A stretch of 64,000 nt of DNA from Tropicimonas sediminicola (lineage in GTDB: Bacteria; Pseudomonadota; Alphaproteobacteria; Rhodobacterales; Rhodobacteraceae). The stretch covers positions 434,001-498,000 of the forward strand of contig NZ_FZOY01000004.1 of the NCBI RefSeq assembly GCF_900188335.1. Direction: 5' to 3'. The translations under genes and the position numbers were made by a program. Under the pieces are notes generated by a model. The model did no database searches. It was not told where the DNA came from and worked only from the letters and a program-made list of their open reading frames with translations. Positions within the stretch are counted from its first letter, which is position 1, and every line of letters starts with the position of its first letter. Positions 25,265 through 36,661 of this stretch are shown here, piece by piece.

Positions 25265-26998
25265 ATGCTGAAGCGTCCGTACGACAAGTCCAAACTGCCC
25301 AGCCGCCATGTCACCGAAGGGCCGGCGCGGGCGCCGCACCGCTCCTATTACTACGCCATGGGGCTTTCCGAGGAAGAGATCGCGCAACCGTTCGTGGGCG
25401 TCGCGACCTGCTGGAACGAGGCCGCCCCCTGCAACATCGCGCTGAACCGGCAGGCGCAGGCGGTGAAGCTGGGCGTCAAGGCGGGCGACGGCACGCCGCG
25501 CGAGTTCACCACCATCACCGTCACCGACGGCATCGCGATGGGCCACGAGGGCATGCGCTCGTCGCTGGCCAGCCGCGAGGCGATCGCCGACACCGTTGAA
25601 CTCACCATGCGCGGCCATGGCTACGACGCGCTCGTCGGCCTCGCCGGCTGCGACAAGTCCCTGCCGGGGATGATGATGGCGATGGTCCGGCTCAACGTGC
25701 CCTCCGTCTTCATCTACGGCGGTTCGATCATGCCGGGCCGCTTCGAGGGCCGCGACGTGACCGTTCAGGACGTGTTCGAGGCCGTCGGCCGCCACCAGGC
25801 CGGCGCCAACACCGACGAGGAACTGCGCGCGCTGGAAAAGGTCGCCTGCCCCTCCGCCGGCGCCTGCGGCGGCCAGTTCACCGCCAACACCATGGCCTGC
25901 GTCTCCGAGGCCATCGGCCTCGCGCTGCTCAACTCCTCCGGCGCCCCCGCGCCCTACGAAAGCCGCGACCAGTACGCCACCGCCTCCGGTGAAGCGGTGA
26001 TGCAACTGCTGGAAAAGAACATCCGCGCCCGCGACGTGGTCACCCGCAAGAGCCTCGAGAACGCGGCGCGCATCGTCGCCTGCACCGGCGGATCGACGAA
26101 CGCCGGCCTGCACCTGCCCGCGATCGCCCACGAGGCAGGGATCGATTTCGACCTCTTCGACGTCTGCGACATCTTCCATGACACGCCGTATTTCGTCGAC
26201 CTGAAGCCGGGCGGACAGTACGTCGCCAAGGATCTCTACGAGGCCGGGGGCGTTCCGGTGGTGCTGAAGGAACTCCGCAAGGCGGGCCTGCTGCACGAGG
26301 ATTGCATGACCGCTTCCGGAGAGACCATGGGCGAGGCGCTCGACCGGATCGAGGGCGAGGCCGACGGCAAAGTGATCTACCCGGTCGAGACCCCGCTCTC
26401 CCCCACCGGCGGTGTCGTGGGACTCAAGGGCAACCTGGCCCCCGAGGGCGCCATCGTGAAGGTTGCCGGTATGGAAGATGAACAGCGCGTCTTCACCGGC
26501 CCCGCCCGCGTGTTCGAATGCGAGGAAGAGGCGTTCGAGGCCGTCAAGGCGCGGGAGTACAAGGAAGGCGAAGTGATCGTCATCCGCAACGAAGGCCCCG
26601 CCGGCGGCCCCGGCATGCGCGAGATGCTCGCCACCACGGCCGCGCTCTCCGGTCAGGGCATGGGCAAGAAAGTGGCACTCATCACCGATGGCCGCTTCTC
26701 CGGCGCCACCCGCGGATTCTGTATCGGCCATGTCGGGCCGGAAGCCGCTCACGGCGGCCCGATTGCGTTGCTCCAGAACGGCGACATGATTACCATCGAT
26801 GCCATCAAGGGCGAGATCTCGGTTGCGCTGAGCGACGAGGAACTCGCTGAACGCAAAAAGAGTTGGGCAGGACCGCGAGAGACCATTTACGCCACCGGCG
26901 CGCTGTGGAAATACGCGCAGCTTGTGGGTGGGGCAAGGCTCGGGGCCGTGACCCATCCGGGTGGCAAAGAAGAGCGGCATGTCTACATGGATCTTTAA
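25265..26998 (+). CDS. ilvD: Dihydroxy-acid dehydratase
   Basis: 577 aa, full length. Fe-S cluster cysteines are visible in G-C-D-K-S-L-P-G (Cys129) and [16 protein letters not shown] (Cys195, Cys201). G-R-F-S-G-A-T-R-G is the conserved C-terminal active-site segment. It dehydrates 2,3-dihydroxy-isovalerate and -methylvalerate in valine and isoleucine synthesis. The next gene begins 20 bp before its stop in another frame, so the two are probably co-transcribed. Confidence 0.96.
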   Translation: MLKRPYDKSKLPSRHVTEGPARAPHRSYYYAMGLSEEEIAQPFVGVATCWNEAAPCNIALNRQAQAVKLGVKAGDGTPREFTTITVTDGIAMGHEGMRSSLASREAIADTVELTMRGHGYDALVGLAGCDKSLPGMMMAMVRLNVPSVFIYGGSIMPGRFEGRDVTVQDVFEAVGRHQAGANTDEELRALEKVACPSAGACGGQFTANTMACVSEAIGLALLNSSGAPAPYESRDQYATASGEAVMQLLEKNIRARDVVTRKSLENAARIVACTGGSTNAGLHLPAIAHEAGIDFDLFDVCDIFHDTPYFVDLKPGGQYVAKDLYEAGGVPVVLKELRKAGLLHEDCMTASGETMGEALDRIEGEADGKVIYPVETPLSPTGGVVGLKGNLAPEGAIVKVAGMEDEQRVFTGPARVFECEEEAFEAVKAREYKEGEVIVIRNEGPAGGPGMREMLATTAALSGQGMGKKVALITDGRFSGATRGFCIGHVGPEAAHGGPIALLQNGDMITIDAIKGEISVALSDEELAERKKSWAGPRETIYATGALWKYAQLVGGARLGAVTHPGGKEERHVYMDL

Positions 26999-27629
26999 CC
27001 CTGCATTGTTCACGGCGGCGCTTTCGGGCGCCGCCATGTTGCTGATATCGGCCTGCACGACGCAGACCCCGGTCAGCCGCGCCGCGCCCACCGCGCCGGC
27101 GCTTCGAAAACTCCCCGTCCTCGACAACGCCGTGGTGATCGCAGCCCCTCCGGGCTATTGCATCGACATGTCCGGCAGTCGGTCGGAACGGCGCGACGCC
27201 TTCGTTCTGCTGGCCTCCTGCCGCGCGATCACCGGAGACGACGGTGCCCCCGCGCCATCCACGCCCGGCCTGCTGATGGCCAGCGTCGACGGCACCAACA
27301 CCGCGGGGATGCCGCCGCAGGCGGAAATCGAGAAGTTCTTCGCCTCCTCCGTCGGGCGCTCCGCCCTGTCGCAGGAGGGCGATCCGGACGCGGTGACGCT
27401 CGGCGAAAGCCGTTTCCGGGACGGCACCTACATGATCAACGTCCGCGAGAGGGGCGGCTCGGAGGTTCTCGGCGCGCAAAGCTGGCGGGCGGTCTTCTCG
27501 GTCAACGGCCGCATGGTCACCGCGACCCTGCGGGAGGTCGCCGAGGCGCCGATCAACTCCAACGATGGCTTCCGCACCGTGGAACGCTTCGCCCGCGACA
27601 TCCGCCGCGCCAGTCCTGCCGCACCCTGA
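26979..27629 (+). CDS. Lipoprotein of unknown function
   Basis: 216 aa from ATG 26979, preceded by AAGAG; a GTG at 26961 is an alternative. A hydrophobic signal with lipobox L-I-S-A-C (about residue 31) marks a lipid-anchored envelope protein. The mature part has one further conserved-looking Cys pair (G-Y-C-I-D and A-S-C-R-A) and no domain I can name. It overlaps the end of ilvD by 20 bp and lies 73 bp before the next orphan gene. Similar lipoproteins next to ilvD occur in Rhodobacteraceae, by memory. Confidence 0.72.
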   Translation: MSTWIFNPALFTAALSGAAMLLISACTTQTPVSRAAPTAPALRKLPVLDNAVVIAAPPGYCIDMSGSRSERRDAFVLLASCRAITGDDGAPAPSTPGLLMASVDGTNTAGMPPQAEIEKFFASSVGRSALSQEGDPDAVTLGESRFRDGTYMINVRERGGSEVLGAQSWRAVFSVNGRMVTATLREVAEAPINSNDGFRTVERFARDIRRASPAAP

Positions 27630-27702
27630 TCCCGCACGGGATTTGCAGAGCGCGCGGCTTTTCTCCTAGAAGGGTCGCAGGCAGGTCAACGGAGCGGTGG
27701 CG

Positions 27703-28404
27703 ATGACAGGACAGGGGCGTGGGCCATCCGACCGGGCATACGCGGGGGAGCCGAGCGGCTTGCTGACAAGGCTGGGCCTCCGCGCCAGGGCGCGCACGCC
27801 CGTTGAGCGCATCGCAACCTCGGCGGACCTTCCCGGGTTCGAACGGCCGCTCTGCGCCGACTGGCTCTGGCGGCCGGACCTCTGGACCAGGCCCTGCCTC
27901 TCCGGCCCCGTCCCTGTCGAAGGCACGGGCCAGACGCTCGTGCCGGGCGTCTCCCTGTTCCACGACGCCACCGCAGCCTCCGCCACTATCGTCCAGACCG
28001 CGACGCCGGACGCCGACGCGCCGCACGGGCTTGCGATGGACGTGGGCGCCTTCGACGGCTCGTTCCTGTCGCTCGCGCTCGACCTGCCCGCCGGCGGGAT
28101 CTCAGGGATCTCGCGCCGCCACCTGCTCGGCGTCTCCTTTCGCCTCGATGCGCCTCCGGCGGCCAAGGTCTTTGCCCGGTTCAACCTGAAGCACGGGCCG
28201 AACACCGAGACCCGGCTGCGCGAGTTGCCCGAGACCCGGGAGGCCACCGGGCGGATCCCGGTGGAATTCGACCTCGCCTATATCGAGATGAACGAGCGGC
28301 GCGTGACCGCCGCCTGGGTCGACGTGATCTTCCAGCAGCCCGCGCAGACGGGATTCCGGATCGACGACCTCGTGCTCTATCGCCGGCCGCGGGCGCAGCT
28401 CTGA
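27703..28404 (+). CDS. Conserved Rhodobacterales protein (DUF6478-like), unknown function
   Basis: 233 aa from ATG 27703; a GTG two codons earlier is possible. The sequence has the look of a beta-sandwich protein (alternating hydrophobic strands such as F-D-G-S-F-L-S-L-A-L-D-L-P and K-V-F-A-R-F-N-L-K-H-G) with an F-D-L-A-Y-I-E-M-N segment near the end. No signal peptide and no membrane segment. I associate it with the DUF6478 group of Rhodobacterales but cannot verify that here. Confidence 0.65.
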   Translation: MTGQGRGPSDRAYAGEPSGLLTRLGLRARARTPVERIATSADLPGFERPLCADWLWRPDLWTRPCLSGPVPVEGTGQTLVPGVSLFHDATAASATIVQTATPDADAPHGLAMDVGAFDGSFLSLALDLPAGGISGISRRHLLGVSFRLDAPPAAKVFARFNLKHGPNTETRLRELPETREATGRIPVEFDLAYIEMNERRVTAAWVDVIFQQPAQTGFRIDDLVLYRRPRAQL

Positions 28405-30519
<2,115 letters not shown>

Positions 30520-30575
30520 CGCCGAAGGGGGCGTGACTGTTTCCGGATCGGAGCCTGTTCGAGATTTCCATTGCG

Positions 30576-30591
30576 TCAATTTAACGATTGA
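30576..30591. promoter_or_regulatory. Inverted repeat TCAAT-N6-ATTGA upstream of the LysR gene
   Basis: An AT-rich inverted repeat about 190 bp upstream of the LysR start, in a 261-bp spacer. A second inverted repeat CTCCC-N8-GGGAG lies at 30614-30631. LysR proteins often bind interrupted dyads near their own promoters, so autoregulation is a reasonable guess. Confidence 0.3.
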
Positions 30592-30780
30592 GGCAGCCCA
30601 ACGCCGGAAAAATCTCCCCAATTTTAGGGAGTTGCGATATAGGAGTGGGCGGGCAGTGTTTCCACCGCCACAACGGTGCCGGAGAATTTCCTGACATTGT
30701 CGGCCCCTCGCCGCAGTCTTGCCGGAATTTCCCTCGATACCCGGAGCGTAATCAATGATGAGTTCATGAGGACCGCTGCT

Positions 30781-31686
30781 ATGGATCGCCTGACCGAGAT
30801 GGAAGCCTTCGCCACGGTAGTGGACCAGGGCGGATTCACGGACGCTGCCAAGAAGATGGGCATCTCCAAATCTGCGGTCTCCAAGCATGTTTCCTCCCTC
30901 GAAGCGCGCCTCGGCGCCCGGCTGCTCAACCGCACCACGCGGCGCGTCTCGCCCACCGAGATCGGCCTGGCCTATTACGATCGCGCCCGCCGGGTGTTGA
31001 ACGATGCGGGCGAGGCCGACGCACTTGTAACCTCGATGCAATCCGCGCCCTCCGGTCTGCTCCGGATTTCGGTCGCGACGGATTTCGGGGTGAACCACCT
31101 GTCTCCGATTCTCGGCGAGTTCCTGCAGGAATTCCCCGAGATCACCGTCAACATGGTGCTCAACAATCGCTACGTGGAGCTGATCAGCGAGGGCTTCGAC
31201 ATGGCCGTGCGGATCGGCGAGCTGGAAGACAGCACGCTGCGCGCCCGCAAGCTGACCGAGACCACCAAGCGGATGATCGCGAGCCCGGCCTATTTCGAGC
31301 AATACGGCCGCCCGCAGAAGATCGACGACCTGAACGAGCACAAGCTGCTGCATTATTCCAACCAGTCCTCGGGCAACGTCTGGAAGCTCACCGCGCCGTC
31401 GGGCGAGAAGCGCCAGGTGCGCACCGCCGGCTGGCTGACGGTGAACGACGGCCAGTCGCTGCTGAACGCCGCGATCTCCGGGCTCGGCATCGCCTATCTG
31501 CCGAGCTTTCTCTATGCCGACGCGCTGAAGCAGGGCCTGGTTCAGGAGGCGATCCCGGATCTCCCGGTCGACCCGCTCGGCATCTATGCCGTCTATCCGC
31601 CGGGGCGCTTCACCCAGCCCAAGGTGCGCGCCTTCATCGATTTCCTGGTCCGGAGTTTCTCCGAAAAGGGCCCGGATATCTGGTAA
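30781..31686 (+). CDS. LysR-family transcriptional regulator
   Basis: 301 aa from ATG 30781, chosen because GAGGA lies 8 bases upstream and the family starts here; ATG 30766 and 30676 are in-frame alternatives. The N-terminal winged helix is clear (A-F-A-T-V-V-D-Q-G-G-F-T-D-A-A-K, S-K-S-A-V-S-K-H-V-S-S-L-E). The substrate-binding domain of the CrgA-like type follows (about 90-295). The target and inducer are unknown. A clean rho-independent terminator lies 35 bp after the stop. Confidence 0.92.
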   Translation: MDRLTEMEAFATVVDQGGFTDAAKKMGISKSAVSKHVSSLEARLGARLLNRTTRRVSPTEIGLAYYDRARRVLNDAGEADALVTSMQSAPSGLLRISVATDFGVNHLSPILGEFLQEFPEITVNMVLNNRYVELISEGFDMAVRIGELEDSTLRARKLTETTKRMIASPAYFEQYGRPQKIDDLNEHKLLHYSNQSSGNVWKLTAPSGEKRQVRTAGWLTVNDGQSLLNAAISGLGIAYLPSFLYADALKQGLVQEAIPDLPVDPLGIYAVYPPGRFTQPKVRAFIDFLVRSFSEKGPDIW

Positions 31687-31720
31687 GAGTTTTCCCCCAC
31701 CTGGTCTCAAGCATCAGGAC

Positions 31721-31751
31721 TGGCCGGAGCTTCCCGCTCCGGCCATTTTTT
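31721..31751 (+). terminator. Rho-independent terminator of the LysR gene
   Basis: A perfect 10-bp stem (TGGCCGGAGC / GCTCCGGCCA), TTCCC loop, followed by six T. It is the best intrinsic terminator in the window and acts on the plus strand only. Confidence 0.92.
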
Positions 31752-31789
31752 CTGGTGGAGGGGTATCGCTGCGTGGCGGGCGGGGGATT

Positions 31790-31847
31790 GCCCTCGGGCG
31801 GAGCCCTTTGGGCGGTGGCGCGCGTGCCGCGCGCGGGGCTGCGCCCC
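31790..31847. repeat. Array of short GC hairpins at a convergent gene end
   Basis: Consecutive hairpins: GCCC-TC-GGGC, GCCC-TTT-GGGC (31803-31813), GCGCGCG-TGC-CGCGCGC (31818-31834) and GGGGC-TGC-GCCCC (31835-31847). They sit between the LysR terminator and the convergent OmpA-like gene. The design of stacked perfect stems with 3-base loops recalls the elements at 17005-17094 and 59560-59729. Confidence 0.5.
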
Positions 31848-31867
31848 GATTGGCGCCTCGGGGCCTC

Positions 31868-32821
31868 TCAGTCCGGATCGGAGACGATAACCTCGACTCG
31901 CCGGTTGAGGGTCCGGCCGGCCTCGGTCGCGTTGCTGGCGAGCGGCGCGAGGAAGCCGACGCCCTCCGCCGCCATTCGCGACTCCGCAATGCCGTGGCGC
32001 TCCGACAGCCGCTGCAGAACCGCAAGCGCCCGCTTGCGCGAGAGCGCCACGTTGGCGGCCAGGGTGCCTTCGGCATCGGTATGGCCAACGAGGACGATCC
32101 CGCGCCCGGGATGCGCCGCGAGATAGGCGGCCAGTTCGTCGAGCGTCGCGAAGGGGCCTTCGGCCAGTTGCGACGAGCCGGTCTGGAACGTCAGGTCTCC
32201 CAGTACCGCGCGGCCCTTGGCCTCCAGATCCGAAACCAGCCGCCCAGCCGAGGCGGCGCCGTTGCCGACCGGTGGCGCCGGTCCGACCCCGACGGTCACG
32301 CCGGACAGAGCCCCCGCATCCTCTGGCCCCGCGGTGACGCGGGTGATCTGGACAAAGCCGCGAACGGCCGAGCGGCTGACCAGCAGGCTTACATGCTCTG
32401 GACCGACCTCCCCGTCGCGCCGCAGCAGGGTGTAGCGGAAATCGCCAAGGTCGACGTGCATCTCCGGCTCTGGGAACACCGCGATCACATAGCGGAAATC
32501 GAAGCCGCCGCAGGCCCGCGCCTCGCATTCGAAGACCGGCTCGAACCCTGCGTCGACAAGTTGATCCCGCAACGGCACGAGGATCTGAAGCGTGGTCAGG
32601 TCGGACGCTTGGATCTGCCAGGCCTGCCGGATGACCGCCCCTTCGGCACGCACCATCTCGACCCCGCCATCGACCCAACCGGCGACCGGCAGATCGGCGC
32701 TGCCCATCGCCTCGCTCTTCGACGCGGTGAGCCGGGCGGTGGCGGGCAGGGTCAGCTCCACCGCCTGCGCGGGCAGGGCAACGGCGCAGGCCGCGCAGAA
32801 GTGTAGCAGGAGCCGTCTCAT
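31868..32821 (-). CDS. OmpA-family outer-membrane/peptidoglycan-binding protein
   Basis: 317 aa with a signal peptide (M-R-R-L-L-L ... A-Q-A, cleavage near residue 20). The N-terminal about 170 residues have one Cys pair (C-E-A-R-A-C) and no named fold. The C-terminal OmpA domain (about 195-317) shows G-H-T-D-A-E-G and S-R-K-R-A-L-A-V with the conserved Asp and Arg that bind diaminopimelate, and ends N-R-R-V-E-V. It should tether the outer membrane to peptidoglycan. Its start overlaps the stop of the upstream AhpD-like gene (ATGA). Confidence 0.86.
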   Translation of the reverse strand: MRRLLLHFCAACAVALPAQAVELTLPATARLTASKSEAMGSADLPVAGWVDGGVEMVRAEGAVIRQAWQIQASDLTTLQILVPLRDQLVDAGFEPVFECEARACGGFDFRYVIAVFPEPEMHVDLGDFRYTLLRRDGEVGPEHVSLLVSRSAVRGFVQITRVTAGPEDAGALSGVTVGVGPAPPVGNGAASAGRLVSDLEAKGRAVLGDLTFQTGSSQLAEGPFATLDELAAYLAAHPGRGIVLVGHTDAEGTLAANVALSRKRALAVLQRLSERHGIAESRMAAEGVGFLAPLASNATEAGRTLNRRVEVIVSDPD

Positions 32822-33384
32822 CGGTTGCGGGCGTGGTAGTCCGGGTTGGGGCGCATGTCGACGGCCGAGGCGATGCGATTGCTCATGTTGAAGAAACCGG
32901 CGACCGAGGCGATGTCCCAGATATCGCGGTCCGTAAACCCCAACTCGCGGAGCGCCTGACGGTCTGCCTCCGTAACCTCGGCACTGGCGCGGGTGAGCTT
33001 CACCGCGAAATCGAGCATCGCGCGCTGGCGCGGCTCCAGGTCGGCGGTGCGATAGTTCATCACCATCCGCTCGCCCAGCTCCGGGTCGCCCGACAGCTCG
33101 CGCACCGCCTGCCCGTGAGCCACCTGGCAGTAATAGCAGCGGTTCTCGGAGGAGACGGCCACGGCGATCATCTCGCGCTCCAGCTTGCTCAGCCCGCTCT
33201 CGGCCAGCATCAGCACGTTGTACATGCCGATGAACGCGTCGAGGTGCTCGATGTCGAAGGCGTAGGCCCGGAGCACGTTCGGCACCAGCCCGAGTTTCTC
33301 CTCGCAGAGGTCGAAATAGGCCTGCGTGCGCTCCGGCAGCGGCTCAACCGGCGGCAGATCGAGCGCGGTTGGGGTGTCCGACAT
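32818..33384 (-). CDS. Peroxidase-related (AhpD-like, carboxymuconolactone decarboxylase family) enzyme
   Basis: 188 aa from ATG 33384, preceded by GGGAGGAAC. The CMD/AhpD redox motif is C-Y-Y-C-Q-V-A-H-G, with two cysteines separated by two residues and a nearby His. The upstream E-x-E-M-I-A-V-A-V-S helix and downstream F-N-M-S-N-R-I-A match the 'peroxidase-related enzyme' subfamily. It is expected to use the Cys pair for peroxide or alkyl-hydroperoxide reduction. It lies in a minus-strand operon with OmpA-like, GNAT and CinA-like genes. Confidence 0.88.
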   Translation of the reverse strand: MSDTPTALDLPPVEPLPERTQAYFDLCEEKLGLVPNVLRAYAFDIEHLDAFIGMYNVLMLAESGLSKLEREMIAVAVSSENRCYYCQVAHGQAVRELSGDPELGERMVMNYRTADLEPRQRAMLDFAVKLTRASAEVTEADRQALRELGFTDRDIWDIASVAGFFNMSNRIASAVDMRPNPDYHARNR

Positions 33385-33410
33385 GAACGTTCCTCCCTCG
33401 GACCCGCGGG

Positions 33411-34124
33411 TTACCTGGTGCGGTAGTGGTACTCTTCCACAGCTTCCATGCCCAGCGAAGTATAAAGCGCGCGGGCCGGTGGGTTGGCCAGCGTGACGAG
33501 CACGGCCAACCATGCGGCCCCCTCGTCGCGGGCCCAGAGCGCGGCCGCCTGCATCAGGTGCCGGGCGACGCCCCTCCGGCGGTGTTCCTGCGCGACTTCC
33601 AGCGCATGCAGCATGGCGATATCGCCGTGGATCGCGACGAAGCCGGTGGCGGCGGGCTGATCCCCGGCGCGGCCAAGTAGCGACAGGCGCGGTCCCATGA
33701 CCCTGTCCATCACCGCGAGCCGCGCGGGTCCGATGCCGCCCTTGGCCCAGATCTCGGCCTGAACCTGCATCGGCGGCCAGGCCACGTGAAAGGCGGTAAC
33801 CGGCGGCGGCGCCTTGGCGAGCCGCTCCACCGGGCAGGCCAGCAGCACGACCGGGTCCTTCACCCGGTAGCCGGCCGCCTCCAACCGTGCGTCGAGCGCC
33901 TCTTCCCCTGGACGGACCATGACCAGCGGATCCTGCCCCAGTCCGGCCTGCGCCGCCTCCATCGCCGCAATCTCCGGCGCGTCGCCCGCGGCCGTGGCGG
34001 CAGACACCCGGTTGCCACCACCCGCGCCCTCCCTCAGGCGCCATCCGTCGATGTCGATGTAGCGGGCGGCAGGCCAGGTCGCGTCTATGGTGGAAAAGAG
34101 CGCCTCGCGTTCCGGTCTGCTCAC
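33411..34124 (-). CDS. GNAT-family N-acetyltransferase
   Basis: 237 aa from GTG 34124, overlapping the stop of the CinA-like gene (GTGA). The C-terminal GNAT domain shows the acetyl-CoA loop V-A-Q-E-H-R-R-R-G-V-A-R-H-L-M and the end L-Y-T-S-L-G-M-E-A-V-E-E-Y-H-Y-R. The N-terminal half is a diverged GNAT-like domain. The substrate is unknown. Confidence 0.83.
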   Translation of the reverse strand: MSRPEREALFSTIDATWPAARYIDIDGWRLREGAGGGNRVSAATAAGDAPEIAAMEAAQAGLGQDPLVMVRPGEEALDARLEAAGYRVKDPVVLLACPVERLAKAPPPVTAFHVAWPPMQVQAEIWAKGGIGPARLAVMDRVMGPRLSLLGRAGDQPAATGFVAIHGDIAMLHALEVAQEHRRRGVARHLMQAAALWARDEGAAWLAVLVTLANPPARALYTSLGMEAVEEYHYRTR

Positions 34125-34852
34125 CGAACGGCCTCGGGGAAGAGCTCGGCCAGATCCGACATAGCGGCGTCGACCCGGCCGGGTTCCGTGCCGCGGATGA
34201 CGATGTTTGTGCCGAAGATCCCCTCGCGTGAAAATGGGTAGGACCCGATGGAGAGGTCGGAATACTCCGTCGCCAGCTTGCCAAGCGGCCCGGCGACCTC
34301 GCCTTCCGGCCGATGTATGGTGAGCGATTGCGACAGCAGCGGCGCCCCGCCCACCAGCGTCGGCAGAACCCCGGCGACCATCGCCTCGAAGACGGTCGGA
34401 ACACCGGCCATCACGTGGACATTGCCGATGGTGAAGCCGGGGGCCGCGCTGATCGGGTTGTCGATCAGGGTGGCGCCGTCGGGGATGCGGGCCATCCGCA
34501 GCCGGGCCTCGTTCAGCTCGTTGCCGCGCGCCTCGGCAAAGGCGGCGAGCCGGTCCCGCGCCTCGGGATGCACGCCGATGGTCACCCCGAAGGCGGCGGC
34601 GATGCAATCGGCGGTGATGTCGTCATGAGTCGGGCCGATGCCGCCGGAGGTGAACACCGAATCATAGGCTTTCGACAGCGCGCGGACGGCAGCGACGATG
34701 GCTTCGCTGTCATCGGGAACGACCCGGACCTCGGCCAACCGGATGCCCCGCTTGGTCAGTTCGCCGGCGAGGAAGTGCATGTTCGAATCGCGGGTGCGCC
34801 CCGAGAGGATCTCGTCGCCGATCACCAGCATTGCGGCGGTGGGATTGGGCAT
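34121..34852 (-). CDS. CinA-like molybdopterin-binding (MoaB/MogA fold) protein, short form
   Basis: 243 aa from ATG 34852 (GGAG upstream); the frame extends to 34903 but that part is spacer. The MPT-binding fold is clear: I-G-D-E-I-L-S-G-R-T-R-D-S-N and F-T-S-G-G-I-G-P-T-H-D-D-I-T. It matches the N-terminal CinA domain (COG1058) and lacks the C-terminal amidase domain of full CinA. It is probably a pyrophosphatase acting on nucleotides such as ADP-ribose, as shown for some CinA homologues. It diverges from sfsA across 49 bp. Confidence 0.86.
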   Translation of the reverse strand: MPNPTAAMLVIGDEILSGRTRDSNMHFLAGELTKRGIRLAEVRVVPDDSEAIVAAVRALSKAYDSVFTSGGIGPTHDDITADCIAAAFGVTIGVHPEARDRLAAFAEARGNELNEARLRMARIPDGATLIDNPISAAPGFTIGNVHVMAGVPTVFEAMVAGVLPTLVGGAPLLSQSLTIHRPEGEVAGPLGKLATEYSDLSIGSYPFSREGIFGTNIVIRGTEPGRVDAAMSDLAELFPEAVR

Positions 34853-34901
34853 CGATTCTCTCCTTCTTGTCGGGCCTCGTATTGGGGTATAGGCCCGCAC
34901 C

Positions 34902-35630
34902 ATGCGCTTTCAAACCCCGCTCGTACCCGCCCGGCTGCTTCGCCGCTACAAACGGTTTCTGGCCGACGTCGTGCTGGAAGACACCGGCGAGCAGGTGGTT
35001 GTCCATTGCCCGAACCCCGGCTCCATGATGGGTCTGCAGGACGACGGCATGCGGATCTGGGTGGAGCCCAACGACGATCCCCGAAAGAAGCTCAAGTTCG
35101 GCTGGCGGCTGGCGGAGCTGCCTGGCGGGCACTGGGCCGGGATCGACACCGCAGTGCCGAACCGCGTGGTCCGTGAGGCGCTGGAGGCGCGCGCCATCCC
35201 CGCGCTCGCCGCCTATTCACAGGTCCGCCCCGAGGTACGCTATGGCGAGGGAAGCCGGGTGGATTTCCTGCTGAACGAACCCGGGCTTCCCGACGCATGG
35301 GTCGAGGTGAAGAACGTCCACCTGCGGCGCACCGACGACTGGGCGGAATTCCCCGACAGCGTCACCGCCCGCGGCGCGAAACACTTGCGGGAACTGTCCC
35401 GCATGGTCGCCTCCGGGGACCGCGCGGTGATGCTCTATCTGGTGCAACGCACGGATTGCGCCCGCTTCCGGCTGGCCGGCGATCTGGACCCTGCCTATGC
35501 CGCCGCCTTCGACGCCGCCCGCGCCGCCGGGGTGGAAGCGATCTGCCATGGCACGGTGATCGACAGGGCCGGTGTCAGGATCGGCGAACCGCTGCCGGTG
35601 GATACGCGCCCGCAAGCCGCAGAAGCCTGA
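34902..35630 (+). CDS. sfsA: DNA/RNA nuclease SfsA
   Basis: 242 aa, full length. Family signatures are C-P-N-P-G-S-M-M-G-L near residue 36-45, R-V-D-F-L-L and W-V-E-V-K-N-V-H-L (restriction-endonuclease-like acidic core), and F-P-D-S-V-T-A-R-G-A-K-H-L. First described as a sugar-fermentation stimulator, it was later shown to have nuclease activity. It is followed by map 74 bp downstream. Confidence 0.93.
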   Translation: MRFQTPLVPARLLRRYKRFLADVVLEDTGEQVVVHCPNPGSMMGLQDDGMRIWVEPNDDPRKKLKFGWRLAELPGGHWAGIDTAVPNRVVREALEARAIPALAAYSQVRPEVRYGEGSRVDFLLNEPGLPDAWVEVKNVHLRRTDDWAEFPDSVTARGAKHLRELSRMVASGDRAVMLYLVQRTDCARFRLAGDLDPAYAAAFDAARAAGVEAICHGTVIDRAGVRIGEPLPVDTRPQAAEA

Positions 35631-35704
35631 CCCGTGTTCTGGCATTTCCCCGGCAACGTCCTTATGTTGGCGGCAAGCAAAACCAACCAGACGAGACCCG
35701 CGAC

Positions 35705-36514
35705 GTGGACGAGACCCGCACCCGGCTGACCAGAGATGGCATCCGCTTGCATGAGGCAAGTGATTTCGAAGGCATGCGCGCAGCCGGCCGGCTCGCGGCG
35801 GACATCCTTGACAGGGTTGCGCCCCTGGTGGTGCCCGGCGCGACGACGGCGGAGATCGACAAGGCCGTCGAGGACATGGTCGTCCAGGCCGGGGCGACCT
35901 CGGCCACGATCGGCTACAAAGGTTACCAGCACGCGACCTGCATCAGCGTGAACCACGTCGTCTGCCACGGCATTCCCAGCGACAAGAAGCTTCGCGAGGG
36001 CGACATCCTAAACATCGACGTGACCGTCATCGTCGATGGATGGTTCGGCGACACCAGCCGCATGTACGTCGCCGGCAAGCTGCCCCGAAAGGCGGAACGG
36101 CTGGTCCAGGTCACCCATGACGCGCTCTTCAAGGGCATCGAGGCCGTCCGCCCCGGCAACACCTTCGGCGACATCGGCCACGCCATCCAGACCTACGTGG
36201 AAGCGCACCGGATGAGCGTGGTGCGCGACTTCTGCGGCCACGGTCTCGGCCAGGTGTTTCACGCGCCGCCCAACGTGCTGCACTACGGGCGCCCGGGCAC
36301 CGGCCCGGTCCTCGAAGAAGGCATGTTCTTCACGATCGAGCCGATGGTGAACCTCGGCCGCCCCGAGACCAAGGTGCTCTCCGACGACTGGACGGCCGTC
36401 ACCCGCGACAAGTCGCTCTCCGCGCAGTTCGAGCATTCGATCGGCGTGACGGCGGACGGCTGCGAGATCTTCACCCTCTCTCCCGCCAACCGGTTCCACC
36501 CGACCTGGGAATAA
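35705..36514 (+). CDS. map: Type I methionine aminopeptidase
   Basis: 269 aa from GTG 35705; no ATG is available before the family start. Metal ligands are visible in I-D-V-T-V-I-V-D-G-W-F-G-D-T (two Asp), G-H-G-L-G (His), E-P-M-V (Glu) and Q-F-E-H-S-I (Glu). The surface motif S-V-N-H-V-V-C-H-G is conserved. It removes the N-terminal Met from nascent proteins. The neighbouring sfsA-map order is common in Rhodobacterales. Confidence 0.95.
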   Translation: MDETRTRLTRDGIRLHEASDFEGMRAAGRLAADILDRVAPLVVPGATTAEIDKAVEDMVVQAGATSATIGYKGYQHATCISVNHVVCHGIPSDKKLREGDILNIDVTVIVDGWFGDTSRMYVAGKLPRKAERLVQVTHDALFKGIEAVRPGNTFGDIGHAIQTYVEAHRMSVVRDFCGHGLGQVFHAPPNVLHYGRPGTGPVLEEGMFFTIEPMVNLGRPETKVLSDDWTAVTRDKSLSAQFEHSIGVTADGCEIFTLSPANRFHPTWE

Positions 36515-36661
36515 CGCCCCGGATCGGAACGCAGGTTTCCGATAGGTCAATCAAACCGGGAAAATGGTCCGCGCCGTGGGCGTTTGCATGTCCCGAGGCC
36601 GGTTGTCGCCCCTCCGACCGTTTTGTATGCCACTGCGAGCGCTTCATAAGGAGCGCCATGG

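Noticed and set aside
24236-27127. Apparent 963-codon protein ending in a CPBP protease
   Set aside because: The N-terminal two thirds are antisense to ilvD. The true start is ATG 25126.
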